Positions 43,501 to 52,234 of a stretch of DNA of 64,000 nucleotides are shown piece after piece. This stretch comes from Lewinella sp. W8. GTDB lineage: Bacteria > Bacteroidota > Bacteroidia > Chitinophagales > Saprospiraceae. Where the stretch lies: NCBI RefSeq assembly GCF_004375085.3, contig NZ_SNAQ03000004.1, positions 62,001 through 126,000 on the forward strand, read 5' to 3'. The position numbers and the translations under genes were made by a program. How positions within the stretch are numbered: the stretch's first letter is position 1; the number at the start of each line of letters is the position of its first letter. Below the pieces are notes generated by a model. It had not been told where the DNA came from, ran no database searches, and saw nothing but the letters and a program-made list of their open reading frames with translations.

Positions 43501-46500
43501 CAGGTCGCCGGGGCAGATCAGGGCCTCCAGGCCACCGTCTTCCAGACTGATGGGACCCGTGGTCGCCTCAATGCGGTCTACGGTAACGAAATTGTCGGAC
43601 AGGGCCGCACACTCCGTGGCCAGCTGTACCTCGTTGATGTTGTCGCCCTCGTTGAGGAGGACATCTCCCGAGTAGCTGAGGCCGTAGACGCGGCAGAGGC
43701 CAACGGGGGCGTCTTCAAAGTCGATGGTGCCGCTGGCGGGCAGGCTGATCACCACGCCGTTTTCGTCCGTGATGATGAAGGCAAACTCATTCGTTGCCGT
43801 AGCGCCGGTGGACACGAACGTCAGGATGTCCGCGATCCCGTCACCGGGACACAGGGTCGTAGCGGTCGCGCCGCTTTCCAGACGCACCGTACCTCCGGTA
43901 GGTTCTTCCCGGCGGACGGTCACGAAATTATCACTGAGGGCAAAGCAACCGGTGGCCAGCGGGGTGCCGGCCGCGTTGTCGCCAACTTCCGCCAGCAGCT
44001 CGCCTTCGTAGGCCAGGCCCCATACGCGGCACACGCCGACTCCGGCACCTTCAAAGTCAATGGTGCCGTCCGTGGAAACGTCCAGAATGTTGTTCTCCGC
44101 GTCGGTGATTACGAAGATGAAGTTGGTCGCGTCCGCTCCGGTGCTGACGAAGTCATACACGTCGGCTACGCCATCACCCGGACAGGTGAACAGTTCGGTT
44201 TCTCCGTCGACGGTAGCCACCGTTCCTCCGGCGGGTACCGCCCGGACTACGGTGACGAAGTTATCGCTGAGGGCAAAGCAATCGTCGGCCAGATCAACTT
44301 CGCCGGCATTGTCGCCCGGAGCAAAGATGAGGCTGCCCTGGTAGGTCAGAGCCCAGATGCGGGAAACGCCAACGCCCAGGGACTCCAGGTCGAAGCTGGG
44401 CGTATTGGAGAAGTCTTGAATGATGTTGTTCTCATCGGTCAGGAGGTAGACCAACTCGCCACCACTGTTGCCGGTAGCCACCACCTCAATTACGTCGGCA
44501 TTACCGTCGCCGGGGCAGGTGCGTACTTCAGTTTCTCCGTCCACCGTGGCGATGGTACCACCGCGGGGGATTTCCCGCACCACGGTTACGAAGTTGGAGC
44601 TGAGGGAGAAGCAGTCGTCGGCCAGCGCCAGGGAGGTGATCAGGCCACCGGGGCTGAAGATCAGGTTGCCCTGGTAGGTGAGGTTCCAGATGCGGCAGGT
44701 GCCTTCGGGAGCGCCGTCCAGATCGATCATGGGGCTCTCCGAAGAGTCGAGAATCAGGTTATTGTCGTCGGTGATCACGAAAATCTGATCACCTCCGGAA
44801 GCGCCGTCCACGACGACTTCCACGATGTCGGCGTTGCCGTCGCCGGGACAGATGAGGACTTCGTCTTCACCGTCTACCGTAGCCACCGTGCCGCCCACGG
44901 GGGTGATGCGCTCAACGGCAATGAAGTTGTCACTGAGGGCAAAACAATCGTCGGCCAGGTCAACTTCTCCGGCATTATCGCCCTCGCTTACGGTGAGGTT
45001 ACCCTGGTAGGTCAGGGCCCAGATGCGGCAGTTGCCAACGGGAGAATCGTCGAGGTCAAAGGTTGCCGATTCGGAAATCGTCAGCACCACGTTGTTTTCG
45101 TCGGTGACCAGGTAGACCACCTCGCCGCCGACGGAGCCGGTCAGTACGGCCTCTACGATGTCGGCATTGTTGTCGCCCGGGCAGACCCGCACGGAGGTTT
45201 CCCCGTCAGCCGTAGCCACCGTGCCCCCCACGGGAACGATGCGCACCACGGTAACGAAGTTGTCACTCAGGGCGAAGCAGTTGTCGGACAGGTCCGTCGT
45301 GGCGGCGTTGTCGCCGATTTCGAAGGTGAGGTTACCCTGGTAAGAAAGGGTCCAGATGCGGCAGGTGCCCTCGGGGGCGCCGTCGAGGTCAAAGCTGGGT
45401 TCTTCGGAGAAGCCGAGAATATTGTTGTTGTCGTCGGTCAGCAGGTAGACCAGGTCGCCGCCCGTCGCGCCGGTGGCCACTACGTCCACGATGTCGGCGT
45501 TGCCGTCACCGGGGCAGGTCAGGACTTCCGTTTCTCCGTCCACGGTGGCGATGGTGCCCCCCTCAGGGATTTCCCGGCGGACCTCCACGAAGTTGGAGGA
45601 GAGCGCAAAACAGCTGGTGGCCAGTACCGCACCGGAGACGGGTTCTCCGATGGTGGCGGTAAGTTCTCCTTCGTAGGAGACGGCCCAGACGCGGCAGATG
45701 CCGACCGGAGCCTCGTTGAAGTCCTCGCTGTTGCCGGTGGGCAGACCGATGATCACGTTGGCCTCATCGGTGATGATGTAGCCGCTGTTCGATCCGACGT
45801 TGCCGGTGGTCATGAAGCTGACGACGTCGGGAATATCATCGTTGGGGCACACCCGCACGATGGATTCTCCTTCGGTAGTCGACACCGTACCGCCCTTGAT
45901 CTCCAGGCGGGTTACGGTGATAAAGTTGGGGGAAAGGCCGCCGCCGCAGGTGCCGAGACCGACGAGTGCGGAAACGTTATCACCGATGGTGACGGGTAGG
46001 TCGCCCTCGTAGCCAAAGGCGTAGATGCGGCAAACGCCCGCGCCGGCACCGTCGAAGTCAATCGCGCCGGTGTCGTTGAGGTCCAGGATTACCCCGGCTT
46101 CGTCGGTAACGACGAAGGCGGTATTCGTGCTCGTCGTCGTGGAGGTCACGTTGACGATGTCCGGCTCCCCGTCGCCGGGGCACACCGTAATTTCTTCTTC
46201 ACCGGTGTCGGTGGCGATGGTCGCCTCCCCGGTTTGTCCGTTATTGACGCTGACGAAATTGGTCGTCAGGCCAAAACAGGGAGTGGATAAGGTGGCGGTA
46301 GAGAAAACGTCCCCTACGTCGGCCGTGATCCTTCCGTAGGTAGAAAAGGCGTAGACCCGGAGTTGGCCGGGAGGGAGCAGATCAAAGTTGATCCGGTTGC
46401 TGAAGTCAATGGAGAGGATGATGTCGTTGGCGTCCACGACGACGTAGGCGAACGCCTGGCGGAAGGGGACAACCTGAAACCGGATGCGGTCCATGACCTC

Positions 46501-46671
46501 ATCGTCGGTACAAGTGGCGATTTCTGTTTCACCAGTAAACGCAACGCTGATCTCGGAATCATCCTGGCAGGAACGGGTGCCGGTGGAGGAGGGAGTTTGA
46601 GCAAGAGCAGTTTGGGTCGTCAGAGCAAAAAAAACAGAAAGCAATAGGCCGGAGTAAAAGTGCTTCAGCAT
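40579..46671 (-). CDS. Giant secreted protein with 17 tandem repeats and T9SS sorting domain
   Basis: 2030 residues. A signal peptide (cleavage after TALAQ, about residue 25) is followed by 17 tandem repeats of about 111 residues, each of the form GGTVATVDGE-T-CPGDGNADIV...TDENNVIL...FDLDGAPEGTCRIWGLSYQGNL...GDNA...L-CFALSDNFVTV. Most repeats hold three cysteines (CPGDG, G-CR-W and the CFALS position). The last 85 residues are a type A T9SS sorting domain (AYPNPVSGGEVMLTL, ISTLPAGMYFAQ, end RFMKR). The DNA of repeats 4-8 is the most similar. The protein is probably exported through the T9SS and attached to the surface, as an adhesin or matrix protein; the function is inferred. It is monocistronic, divergent from the CHU_C protein. 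Confidence 0.9.
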   Translation of the reverse strand: MLKHFYSGLLLSVFFALTTQTALAQTPSSTGTRSCQDDSEISVAFTGETEIATCTDDEVMDRIRFQVVPFRQAFAYVVVDANDIILSIDFSNRINFDLLPPGQLRVYAFSTYGRITADVGDVFSTATLSTPCFGLTTNFVSVNNGQTGEATIATDTGEEEITVCPGDGEPDIVNVTSTTTSTNTAFVVTDEAGVILDLNDTGAIDFDGAGAGVCRIYAFGYEGDLPVTIGDNVSALVGLGTCGGGLSPNFITVTRLEIKGGTVSTTEGESIVRVCPNDDIPDVVSFMTTGNVGSNSGYIITDEANVIIGLPTGNSEDFNEAPVGICRVWAVSYEGELTATIGEPVSGAVLATSCFALSSNFVEVRREIPEGGTIATVDGETEVLTCPGDGNADIVDVVATGATGGDLVYLLTDDNNNILGFSEEPSFDLDGAPEGTCRIWTLSYQGNLTFEIGDNAATTDLSDNCFALSDNFVTVVRIVPVGGTVATADGETSVRVCPGDNNADIVEAVLTGSVGGEVVYLVTDENNVVLTISESATFDLDDSPVGNCRIWALTYQGNLTVSEGDNAGEVDLADDCFALSDNFIAVERITPVGGTVATVDGEDEVLICPGDGNADIVEVVVDGASGGDQIFVITDDNNLILDSSESPMIDLDGAPEGTCRIWNLTYQGNLIFSPGGLITSLALADDCFSLSSNFVTVVREIPRGGTIATVDGETEVRTCPGDGNADVIEVVATGNSGGELVYLLTDENNIIQDFSNTPSFDLESLGVGVSRIWALTYQGSLIFAPGDNAGEVDLADDCFALSDNFVTVVRAVPAGGTVATVDGETELFTCPGDGVADVYDFVSTGADATNFIFVITDAENNILDVSTDGTIDFEGAGVGVCRVWGLAYEGELLAEVGDNAAGTPLATGCFALSDNFVTVRREEPTGGTVRLESGATATTLCPGDGIADILTFVSTGATATNEFAFIITDENGVVISLPASGTIDFEDAPVGLCRVYGLSYSGDVLLNEGDNINEVQLATECAALSDNFVTVDRIEATTGPISLEDGGLEALICPGDLIPDPLFFDSTGTSLERFNYIVTDTNNVLIQVAFTDRINFETFPEGVCRVWGLGYNGLISANPGDVAGVDQLATECAALSENFVTVVKEIPDGGEVSLADGTNEITVCPMDGVPDLVEVVSTDAVGARFIYVVTTSENIILTVSEENTFNFDEAVEGRCRIWGLSYQGTLTAGPGDDATAVDLATGCFDLSDNFVTVIREEVMGGTVSLNNGATQTATCPGDGVADVLRFRSEGATGPSYTYVITDENNVILDFPADDSFDFEGAGVGVCRVWGLAFAGDPLALVGDTASTAQLATGCFSLSENFVTVIREIPVGGSVSLDDGTNVIDVCSGDDEADELVFTTTSPSQNYVYLITQEGFALQPIEGNSFDFNNALSGTYEVYGLAYTGDLSIIPGQDIFNEDLATSCFELSDTSITINVTQVDGGEITAENGATEVYLCPDNLEDGFVSFFSNSVVQDTNYVYVIATATDVILNVMDSASFDFGPLPLMELRVYAISYTGDLLAGPGTSILFSQLATGCVSVSNFVTIFNDNPEAGEISFVDVPPTNVSCSVDGDGTIAVATTSTSVAGYAILVTDENNIIQLIATDPNEVDLGSLPEGDYRVWGLSYTGNIIAQVGDDAAVVALADNCYELTSDFLTVRQGGSITAGSLSVVGADSDTLSFCIPAGNNPIVLVEASVSAANYRYVVTDENGGVLVANLPSGIIPFTAFPAGTYRIYGTNITGQPTISFGQNIETAFLSTECYAISSNFITVTKSDPDGGMVTTEDGMTEVTVEIDRSGEEPTAVLSFISTASMDDEYLYVVTDEENVILGTSADGTVDFGPAGPGVCRVWGLAYTGNVTAMVGDDADDTVLTDGCFALSDNFVTVTRAEMMEIGGGVFQDHLQDDVRSSVSLTAYPNPVSGGEVMLTLESDLPLPRGTVSVRDLNGRSYDVQPLPGGTTSAQLRLDISTLPAGMYFAQFQTEQGIRSVRFMKR

Positions 46672-46985
46672 AGAACAGGTTTTGAGAAAATGATCCAGCG
46701 TGATCGAGAAGAAGGCACGCGCGTGAGATTATTCCGTAAATTTAGTCAATTGCCTCCGATCACAATAAAATTTATATGTTCACCATTGAGATGAATGTAT
46801 TTTTGCCCAAGATTTAACCTTCATTCTCCCTTTTTTCCCGTTTTCTGGCCGCTCGACGGCTGCATTTTTTGTTCTCCGGCGGGTAAAAACATTTTTTTGG
46901 CGAGGTCGCAGGTGCAAAAATTTTTGGTTGGGCCACGTAGAGACCGGGTTTTTCTGCTCTCCACACGGCCCTCACCAACGTCCCC

Positions 46986-47105
46986 GGCACCCGCACGCCG
47001 CTGCATTTTTTAAAAATCAGCGATCCCGACGAGGATTACGGAACTCGGGACCGCTGCATTTTTTAAAAATCAGCGATCCCGACGAGGGTTACGGAACTCG
47101 GGACC
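46986..47105 (+). repeat. GATCCCGACGAG hairpin element, tandem pair 5
   Basis: GGCACCCGCACGCC at 46986, then two 53-bp units (47000-47052, 47053-47105), each GCTGCATTTTTTAAAAATC then GATCCCGACGAGG-TTACGGAACTCGGGACC. The units differ at one base only, which indicates very recent duplication or correction. They lie in the 538-bp space between two divergent secreted-protein genes, downstream of AT-rich sequence (46700-46810) that probably holds the promoter of the giant gene. Confidence 0.85.
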
Positions 47106-47209
47106 CTCGCCCCGCCCCCGCACCTAAACCACCCCCTTAATTTTTACGAATTCCCGCTTTTTTTCTCCCTGAATTATCCTGAACGAGTGCCCCTTTCCCA
47201 AAAACGATA

Positions 47210-49879
47210 GTGCTTTCGATGCGTTGGATGTTGTTCACATTGCTGGTATTCCCCCTCCTGGTTACCGCCCAAACCGACTCCCCTACCCTGGAACTGGACG
47301 CCGACCTGACCGCCGAGGAGCTGGTCCGGGACGTCTTTGCGTCCGGTAACTGCGAAACGATCTTCAACATTCAGCCCATCGGCAGCAATCCGGACGGGAT
47401 CGGCTTCTTTAGCGGGCCCTCCAATATTGTGGGCTTCGACCGTGGCATCATCCTGTCTACGGGCGACATCCGGGATGCCGCCGGACCGAACTCCGCCACG
47501 AATATATCCACCCAGCTCCAGGGGCGGCAGGACGATCCCGACCTGAGCCTGGCCTCCACCGGCAACATCTTCGACCCCAGCGGGATCGAGTTCGACTTCA
47601 TTCCTCTGCAACCCACGGTAACCTTCCGCTACGTTTTCGCCTCCGAAGAGTACTGCGAATTCGTCAACGATCCCTTCAACGACATTTTCGGTTTCTTCAT
47701 CAGCGGCCCGGGCATCAACGGCCCCTTCAGCAACGGAGCCATCAACCTGGCCCTCGTGCCGGGCACCAACCAGCCCGTCAGCATCAACAACGTCAACTTC
47801 AGCCGCAACGCTTCCTTTTACCTGGACAATGAGTCGCCCTCCGTCCGGGACGTCGCGGGCTGTGGCGGCAATTCCGAGCCGGGGCCCCGCTTCGCCACGA
47901 TCGAATACGACGGGCAGACGGTGATCCTGACGGCCACCATCAACCTGCAAACCTGCGCCACCTACCACATTCGCCTCGTGGTTGGTGACGTGCAGGACCC
48001 CGACCTGGATTCCGCCGTATTTCTCGAAGCCGGGAGTTTTGACCTGGGTGGCAGCGTCAGCCTGGAGGGAGAAAGCCCCGATTCCAGCGCCCTGATTGTT
48101 TATGAGGGTTGTGCCCCTACTACCCTGCGCGTGCAGCGGGGGGAAGACAGCAATCCGGATCTGGACCAAACGATCGCCTACCGCGTCGGCAGCACCTCCG
48201 TGGCCGTCTCCGGCGATGACTTCACGGCCGGCACCGGGCAGGTGACCATCCCGGCGGGACAGAATTTTGCCGAAATATCGGTCTCCGCGCGAGCCGACGG
48301 GACCGTCGAGGGCCCCGAGAGCCTCTGGCTGGTGCTGGACATCCCCTGCGCCTGCTACACCGACTCCATTGAACTCGTCATCACCGAGCCGGAGCCCCTG
48401 GTGGTGGGGCTGGACGAGGCCTACTTCTGCCCGGATCAGAACGTGCGCCTGCAACCCGCCGTCACCGGCGGCGTGCCGCCGCTGCGCTATAACTGGAGTT
48501 TCGGCAGTACGGAAACGTCCCCCGAACTGACGCCTCCCCTACCCAACTCGATCCGGCTGGACGTGACGGACGCCTGCGGGCAGAACGTCACCCGGACCAT
48601 CCCCACCTTCAGCAGTGCGCCCCCCGAGCTGACCCTCCCCCCGCAGGACCTGACTGCCTGCCGTAACGAGCCGCAGTCCATCACCCTGGACCTGGTGGGC
48701 AACGGCAACATCGAGGTCACCTACCAGTTGAACAACGGCCCGATCGAGACCCAGTCCTTTGCCGGCGCCGGGCGGCGCACCTGGCCCATCACCCGGGGCG
48801 GCAACTACCGCATCATTTCCGTGCAGGACGGCGCCTGCCGGACGCCCGTCAACGAAGTCATCCGGGCCGATTTCTACGAACCCACCATCAACCCCCGGCT
48901 CACCAACCCCAGCTGCGCCGACACGGAAGATGGTCGCATCGAAGTCACCCACCTGCCCACGGAGGGGCCCTACACCTATTCCTGGACCGGGGTCAGCCCG
49001 GACAGCTTACTGGCCACCGACCTGGCTGCGGGCACCTATTCCCTCCGCGTTACGGATGGGCTGGGGTGTTTTGACGAACGCGAACTGGAACTCCGGGCGC
49101 CCGATCCACTCATGGGGGTAGCGATCAACTGCCTTGAGATTCGTCGGCCGCCGCTCCGGCTCACGGCGGCCGGCGGCCGGCCGCCTTACGAGTACAGCAT
49201 CAACGGCCAGGATTACTGGCCCGCCGAGGACTTCGACCGGCTGCAGGACGGTGCCTACTACCGGCTCCGCATCCGGGACGCCGCGGGCTGCGAGTTCGAA
49301 CAGCCCGACTTCTTTTATCCCCGGGCGAGCCCGCGCTCCGCACGCCTGCCGACCTTCATTCCCCAGGAAGTGGCCGGCTCCGTGGAGGTGGTGCCGGATT
49401 ACCTCGTCCCTACGGACCAGATTGCCGCCTACCGCTGGCACCCCGCCGAATATTTTGACTGCGCCAGCTGTCCGCAGCCGGTGCTGGCCGCTCCGCGTAG
49501 CCAGCCCATCAGTCTGGCCATTGACGATATATATGGTTGTACGGACAGTCTCGTCACCTTCGTAGCCGTAGACGGGCGGGTGCCCCTGTACGTACCCACG
49601 GCATTTTCTCCGAACGGCGACGGGAAAAACGATTTCGTGTCCGTCTTCGCCAACGACCAACAGGTAGCCACCATCCTGTCCTTTCAGGTGTTCTCCCGTT
49701 GGGGGCAACTGCTCTGGGAAGACTACAACTTCCTGCCAAACATCACCCAGCGCGGCTGGGACGGATTTCTCAACGGCCAGCGTGCGCCCGTGTCGGCCTA
49801 CGTGTGGGTGGCCACCTACGAGCTGACGACTGGCGAACGACAGGAGGCCTCGGGTACCGTGGTCCTGATGGCCGACTGA
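47210..49879 (+). CDS. Choice-of-anchor L domain protein with gliding-motility/T9SS type B C-terminus
   Basis: 889 residues. After a signal peptide (ending LLVTAQ) comes a choice-of-anchor L domain (about 45-285: FASGNCETIFNIQPIGSNPDG, GIILSTGDIRDAAGPN, FRYVFASEEYCEFVN, TATINLQTCATYHIRLVVGD). A Calx-beta-like region, Ig-like/SprB-like repeats (NPSCADTEDGRIEV, YTYSWTG) and a C-terminal CHU_C domain follow (YVPTAFSPNGDGKNDFV, RWGQLLWEDYN, GWDG, APVSAYVWVATYE, GTVVLMAD). CHU_C marks secretion by the type IX system and surface attachment. Three ATGs (47210, 47219, 47228) could start it. It is likely a surface adhesin or biofilm protein. Confidence 0.9.
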   Translation: MLSMRWMLFTLLVFPLLVTAQTDSPTLELDADLTAEELVRDVFASGNCETIFNIQPIGSNPDGIGFFSGPSNIVGFDRGIILSTGDIRDAAGPNSATNISTQLQGRQDDPDLSLASTGNIFDPSGIEFDFIPLQPTVTFRYVFASEEYCEFVNDPFNDIFGFFISGPGINGPFSNGAINLALVPGTNQPVSINNVNFSRNASFYLDNESPSVRDVAGCGGNSEPGPRFATIEYDGQTVILTATINLQTCATYHIRLVVGDVQDPDLDSAVFLEAGSFDLGGSVSLEGESPDSSALIVYEGCAPTTLRVQRGEDSNPDLDQTIAYRVGSTSVAVSGDDFTAGTGQVTIPAGQNFAEISVSARADGTVEGPESLWLVLDIPCACYTDSIELVITEPEPLVVGLDEAYFCPDQNVRLQPAVTGGVPPLRYNWSFGSTETSPELTPPLPNSIRLDVTDACGQNVTRTIPTFSSAPPELTLPPQDLTACRNEPQSITLDLVGNGNIEVTYQLNNGPIETQSFAGAGRRTWPITRGGNYRIISVQDGACRTPVNEVIRADFYEPTINPRLTNPSCADTEDGRIEVTHLPTEGPYTYSWTGVSPDSLLATDLAAGTYSLRVTDGLGCFDERELELRAPDPLMGVAINCLEIRRPPLRLTAAGGRPPYEYSINGQDYWPAEDFDRLQDGAYYRLRIRDAAGCEFEQPDFFYPRASPRSARLPTFIPQEVAGSVEVVPDYLVPTDQIAAYRWHPAEYFDCASCPQPVLAAPRSQPISLAIDDIYGCTDSLVTFVAVDGRVPLYVPTAFSPNGDGKNDFVSVFANDQQVATILSFQVFSRWGQLLWEDYNFLPNITQRGWDGFLNGQRAPVSAYVWVATYELTTGERQEASGTVVLMAD

Positions 49880-49999
49880 GTTAGCCCGGGCACCCTTCAT
49901 CCGTCGTTGTCCGTCATCCTTCCGTCGAAGTTTGGGTCGGCCGTGCATCCGGGCACGTCTTTATTTGTTACCTTGACCTAGCTAACGGAATAAGCAAAA

Positions 50000-50821
50000 A
50001 TGACACAGAAAAAATTTATGACCCTGGGCATTTTCGGGTTCATTATCCTGATTGCCCTGATCATCTTCAGCAACGCCACCTTCGTAACCATCGACGCCGG
50101 TGAACGGGGCGTGCTCTTCTACCGCTTCGGTGGTGGCCTAGACAAGGAGAATATCTACCAGCCCGGCTTCCACATCGTTGCCCCCTGGAACACCATGTAC
50201 GTCTACGAGGTACGGGAGCAACAACTAGAGGAAGAAATGGAGGTGCTCTCCAGCAACGGCCTGAACATTAAGGTGGACGTCACCGCCCGTATCCGGCCGA
50301 ACTACGGCCAGATCGGCGAGATTCACGAGACCTTCGGCCGGGATTACATGACGCGGCTCATCCGCCCGGAAGTCCGGTCCAGCGTCCGTCAGGTCATCGG
50401 TAAGTTTACGCCCGAAGAGTTGTACTCCACCAAGCGCGACGAGGTACAGACCCTCATCACGGAAGACCTGTCCAGCAAGCTGAGCGAAAACTTCATCGAC
50501 CTGCGGGCCATCCTGATCCGCGACATCGAACTGCCGGACAAAGTCCGGATGGCCATCGAAGAGAAACTGGAGGCCGAGCAGTCGGCGCTGAAGTACGAGT
50601 ACATTCTTCAGCGGGAGACCCAGGAAGCCGAGCGTCGCCTCATCGAGGCGCAGGCCAAGGCGGACGCCAACCGCATCCTGAATGCCTCCCTTTCGGACAA
50701 GATTCTGCAGGATAAGGGCATTGAAGCCACCCTCGAACTGGCGCAGTCGCCCAATTCCAAGGTCATCGTCGTCGGCGGTGAAGGCGGGGGACTTCCCCTC
50801 ATCCTGGGCGGCGGCAACTAG
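50000..50821 (+). CDS. Prohibitin/SPFH (Band 7) domain membrane protein
   Basis: 273 residues: an N-terminal membrane helix (LGIFGFIILIALIIFSNATFV), an SPFH domain (FVTIDAGERGVLFYRFGGG, YQPGFHIVAPWNT, SSNGLNIKVDVTARIRP, RSSVRQVIGKFTPEELYS), and a helical C-terminal part (EEKLEAEQSALKYEYILQRETQEAERRLIEAQAKADANRI in two helices) as in eukaryotic prohibitins. Such proteins make large ring or cage assemblies in the inner membrane and often control FtsH-type proteases. It is monocistronic. Confidence 0.93.
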   Translation: MTQKKFMTLGIFGFIILIALIIFSNATFVTIDAGERGVLFYRFGGGLDKENIYQPGFHIVAPWNTMYVYEVREQQLEEEMEVLSSNGLNIKVDVTARIRPNYGQIGEIHETFGRDYMTRLIRPEVRSSVRQVIGKFTPEELYSTKRDEVQTLITEDLSSKLSENFIDLRAILIRDIELPDKVRMAIEEKLEAEQSALKYEYILQRETQEAERRLIEAQAKADANRILNASLSDKILQDKGIEATLELAQSPNSKVIVVGGEGGGLPLILGGGN

Positions 50822-51278
50822 GCGGGAGAATGAATCTCGTTTGATCGGTGACCTAACCGCCATCAAACATCAACGCGATGCCTCCAGGATTTTGCGTTCA
50901 CCATACAGGGGGTCTATCCGGAATGATCGTGTAAAGTCTAGAGAGCGGTATCGGGGTAAACCCGGTACCGCTCTAGTGTTTTTAATGTTCCACGATGATT
51001 TTTCCCAGTGAAGACGAATTACTGAGGCTTGCGATTGCTTGTTGACCACTTCTTTAAGCCCTCTCTCTCAGTCCACGGCTGAGCCGGATCCTAGGAAATG
51101 GCATAGATCCCCCATTCAAGTATAGAAAACATTGATCGAGGGGAAAAGTAAACGCAACTCCACCTCTCTCCACGGCCGTTTTTGGCGGGAAACTAATATC
51201 TCAACAATGGCAACAGGCCCAAAATATAAACTGGTTGTCAAATACTTAAATGAGCCTCGATATGTTTTTCAGGGGCGG
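50822..51278. other. Intergenic space with terminator and AT-rich flank
   Basis: A terminator lies at 50942-50983 (listed separately). From about 51000 the sequence becomes AT-rich like the next gene and holds only a 33-codon frame (51207) that overlaps the end of the convergent gene and looks accidental. No repeat family of the window was recognised here. Confidence 0.4.
50942..50983 (+). terminator. Terminator after the prohibitin-like gene
   Basis: AGAGCGGTA pairs with TACCGCTCT, extended by GGG/CCC around a TAAA loop, followed by AGTGTTTTT. It lies 120 bp past the stop. Confidence 0.75.
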
Positions 51279-52115
51279 CTACTTAATAATGAATTTTCTT
51301 GCTATTAAGCCTCTGCCCTCCTTAATAAGTCTCAAAATATAATGCCCGCTACTGAAATTTCTAACATCAATTTCTCTTGTGTCTCCACTGTAGGAAGCTA
51401 GAACTTTTCCATTTAGATCGATAATTTGTATTGTATTTAAAGATTGATTATCGGGGTAATCGATACGTAACAAACCACCGGATGGATTAGGGAATACTTT
51501 TATATCTTCATCATTAATTGGTGCGTGAGTATTGGTCATGTAATCGGCGGATACGTCATCAAGAACAAACACTGAATAAGCCATCATTTCGGGAGACAGC
51601 CCAAAAACGTATCCATATGCTTCAAAATAGATATTAACCTTTTCGCTATCGCCAATGACTCCTGAATCAATAATTACTTCTCTTGATATAAGCGAATCCG
51701 AAGTATTTCGGATTGTATCGGTAAAGATCATACTCATATCTTCACTGGTAATGTTAACCAAACAATACCCCAACCCTGCCAAGCTATCACATTTAAACTT
51801 GTAGCGAATAGAGGATAAATTATCAGAGGATATTTCTTGGCTTATCGAACCAGAAATTAGAGCGTCAAAGGTACCTTGCTTGCTTTCAATAACAACTTGA
51901 CAATTAGCACTATCGAGGTTAAGTTTTTCAACCGAAACATTCTTAAATCCGCCAAAGATGTTATGATTTGTAGTTTTCCATCCAATTAAATCCAGGTAGG
52001 TTTCTGCGGTATCAATAATTACCCACTCATCAAAATTTCCATTTATAATTTGAGCATTGATGTTTAAGGCAAATAATAAGGTAGAAAGTGATAACAAGAC
52101 CTTACGAAAATCCAT
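51279..52115 (-). CDS. AT-rich T9SS type A sorting-domain protein
   Basis: 278 residues with a signal peptide (MDFRKVLLSLSTLLFALNINAQ), a jelly-roll-like middle part with sparse cysteines (NGNFDEWVIIDTAETYLDLIGW is a typical carbohydrate-binding-like start) and a C-terminal type A sorting domain (VFPNPSGGLLRIDY, IQIIDLNGKVLAS, FSSGHYILRLI, KFIIK). The gene is far more AT-rich than its neighbours and uses A/T-ending codons, which suggests acquisition from a low-GC Bacteroidota. An in-frame ATG at 52136 would add seven residues; 52115 places the signal peptide normally. The ligand is unknown. Confidence 0.85.
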   Translation of the reverse strand: MDFRKVLLSLSTLLFALNINAQIINGNFDEWVIIDTAETYLDLIGWKTTNHNIFGGFKNVSVEKLNLDSANCQVVIESKQGTFDALISGSISQEISSDNLSSIRYKFKCDSLAGLGYCLVNITSEDMSMIFTDTIRNTSDSLISREVIIDSGVIGDSEKVNIYFEAYGYVFGLSPEMMAYSVFVLDDVSADYMTNTHAPINDEDIKVFPNPSGGLLRIDYPDNQSLNTIQIIDLNGKVLASYSGDTREIDVRNFSSGHYILRLIKEGRGLIARKFIIK

Positions 52116-52234
52116 CCATGTATTCTGAAAATCCATATTTAATGTAATTTGTTGCTTTGTCTTTTATCCGTTAAAACAAACATGTAATCAGTTGTTTATC
52201 GGAAACACCGACGGGCCAGCGGGACCGTCTCCAC

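Noticed and set aside
42859-45999. A 1046-codon open frame on the plus strand, opposite the giant repeat gene
   Set aside because: It is the antisense shadow of the 111-residue repeats; the minus-strand frame has a signal peptide, clear repeats and a T9SS tail, and the plus frame has none of these.
43000-46000. Regular DNA repeats of about 333 bp suggesting a CRISPR-like or satellite array
   Set aside because: The period equals one protein repeat, similarity is strongest in coding positions, and there are no short repeats with unique spacers.
51207-51308. 33-codon plus-strand frame
   Set aside because: It overlaps the end of the convergent secreted-protein gene and has no recognisable features.
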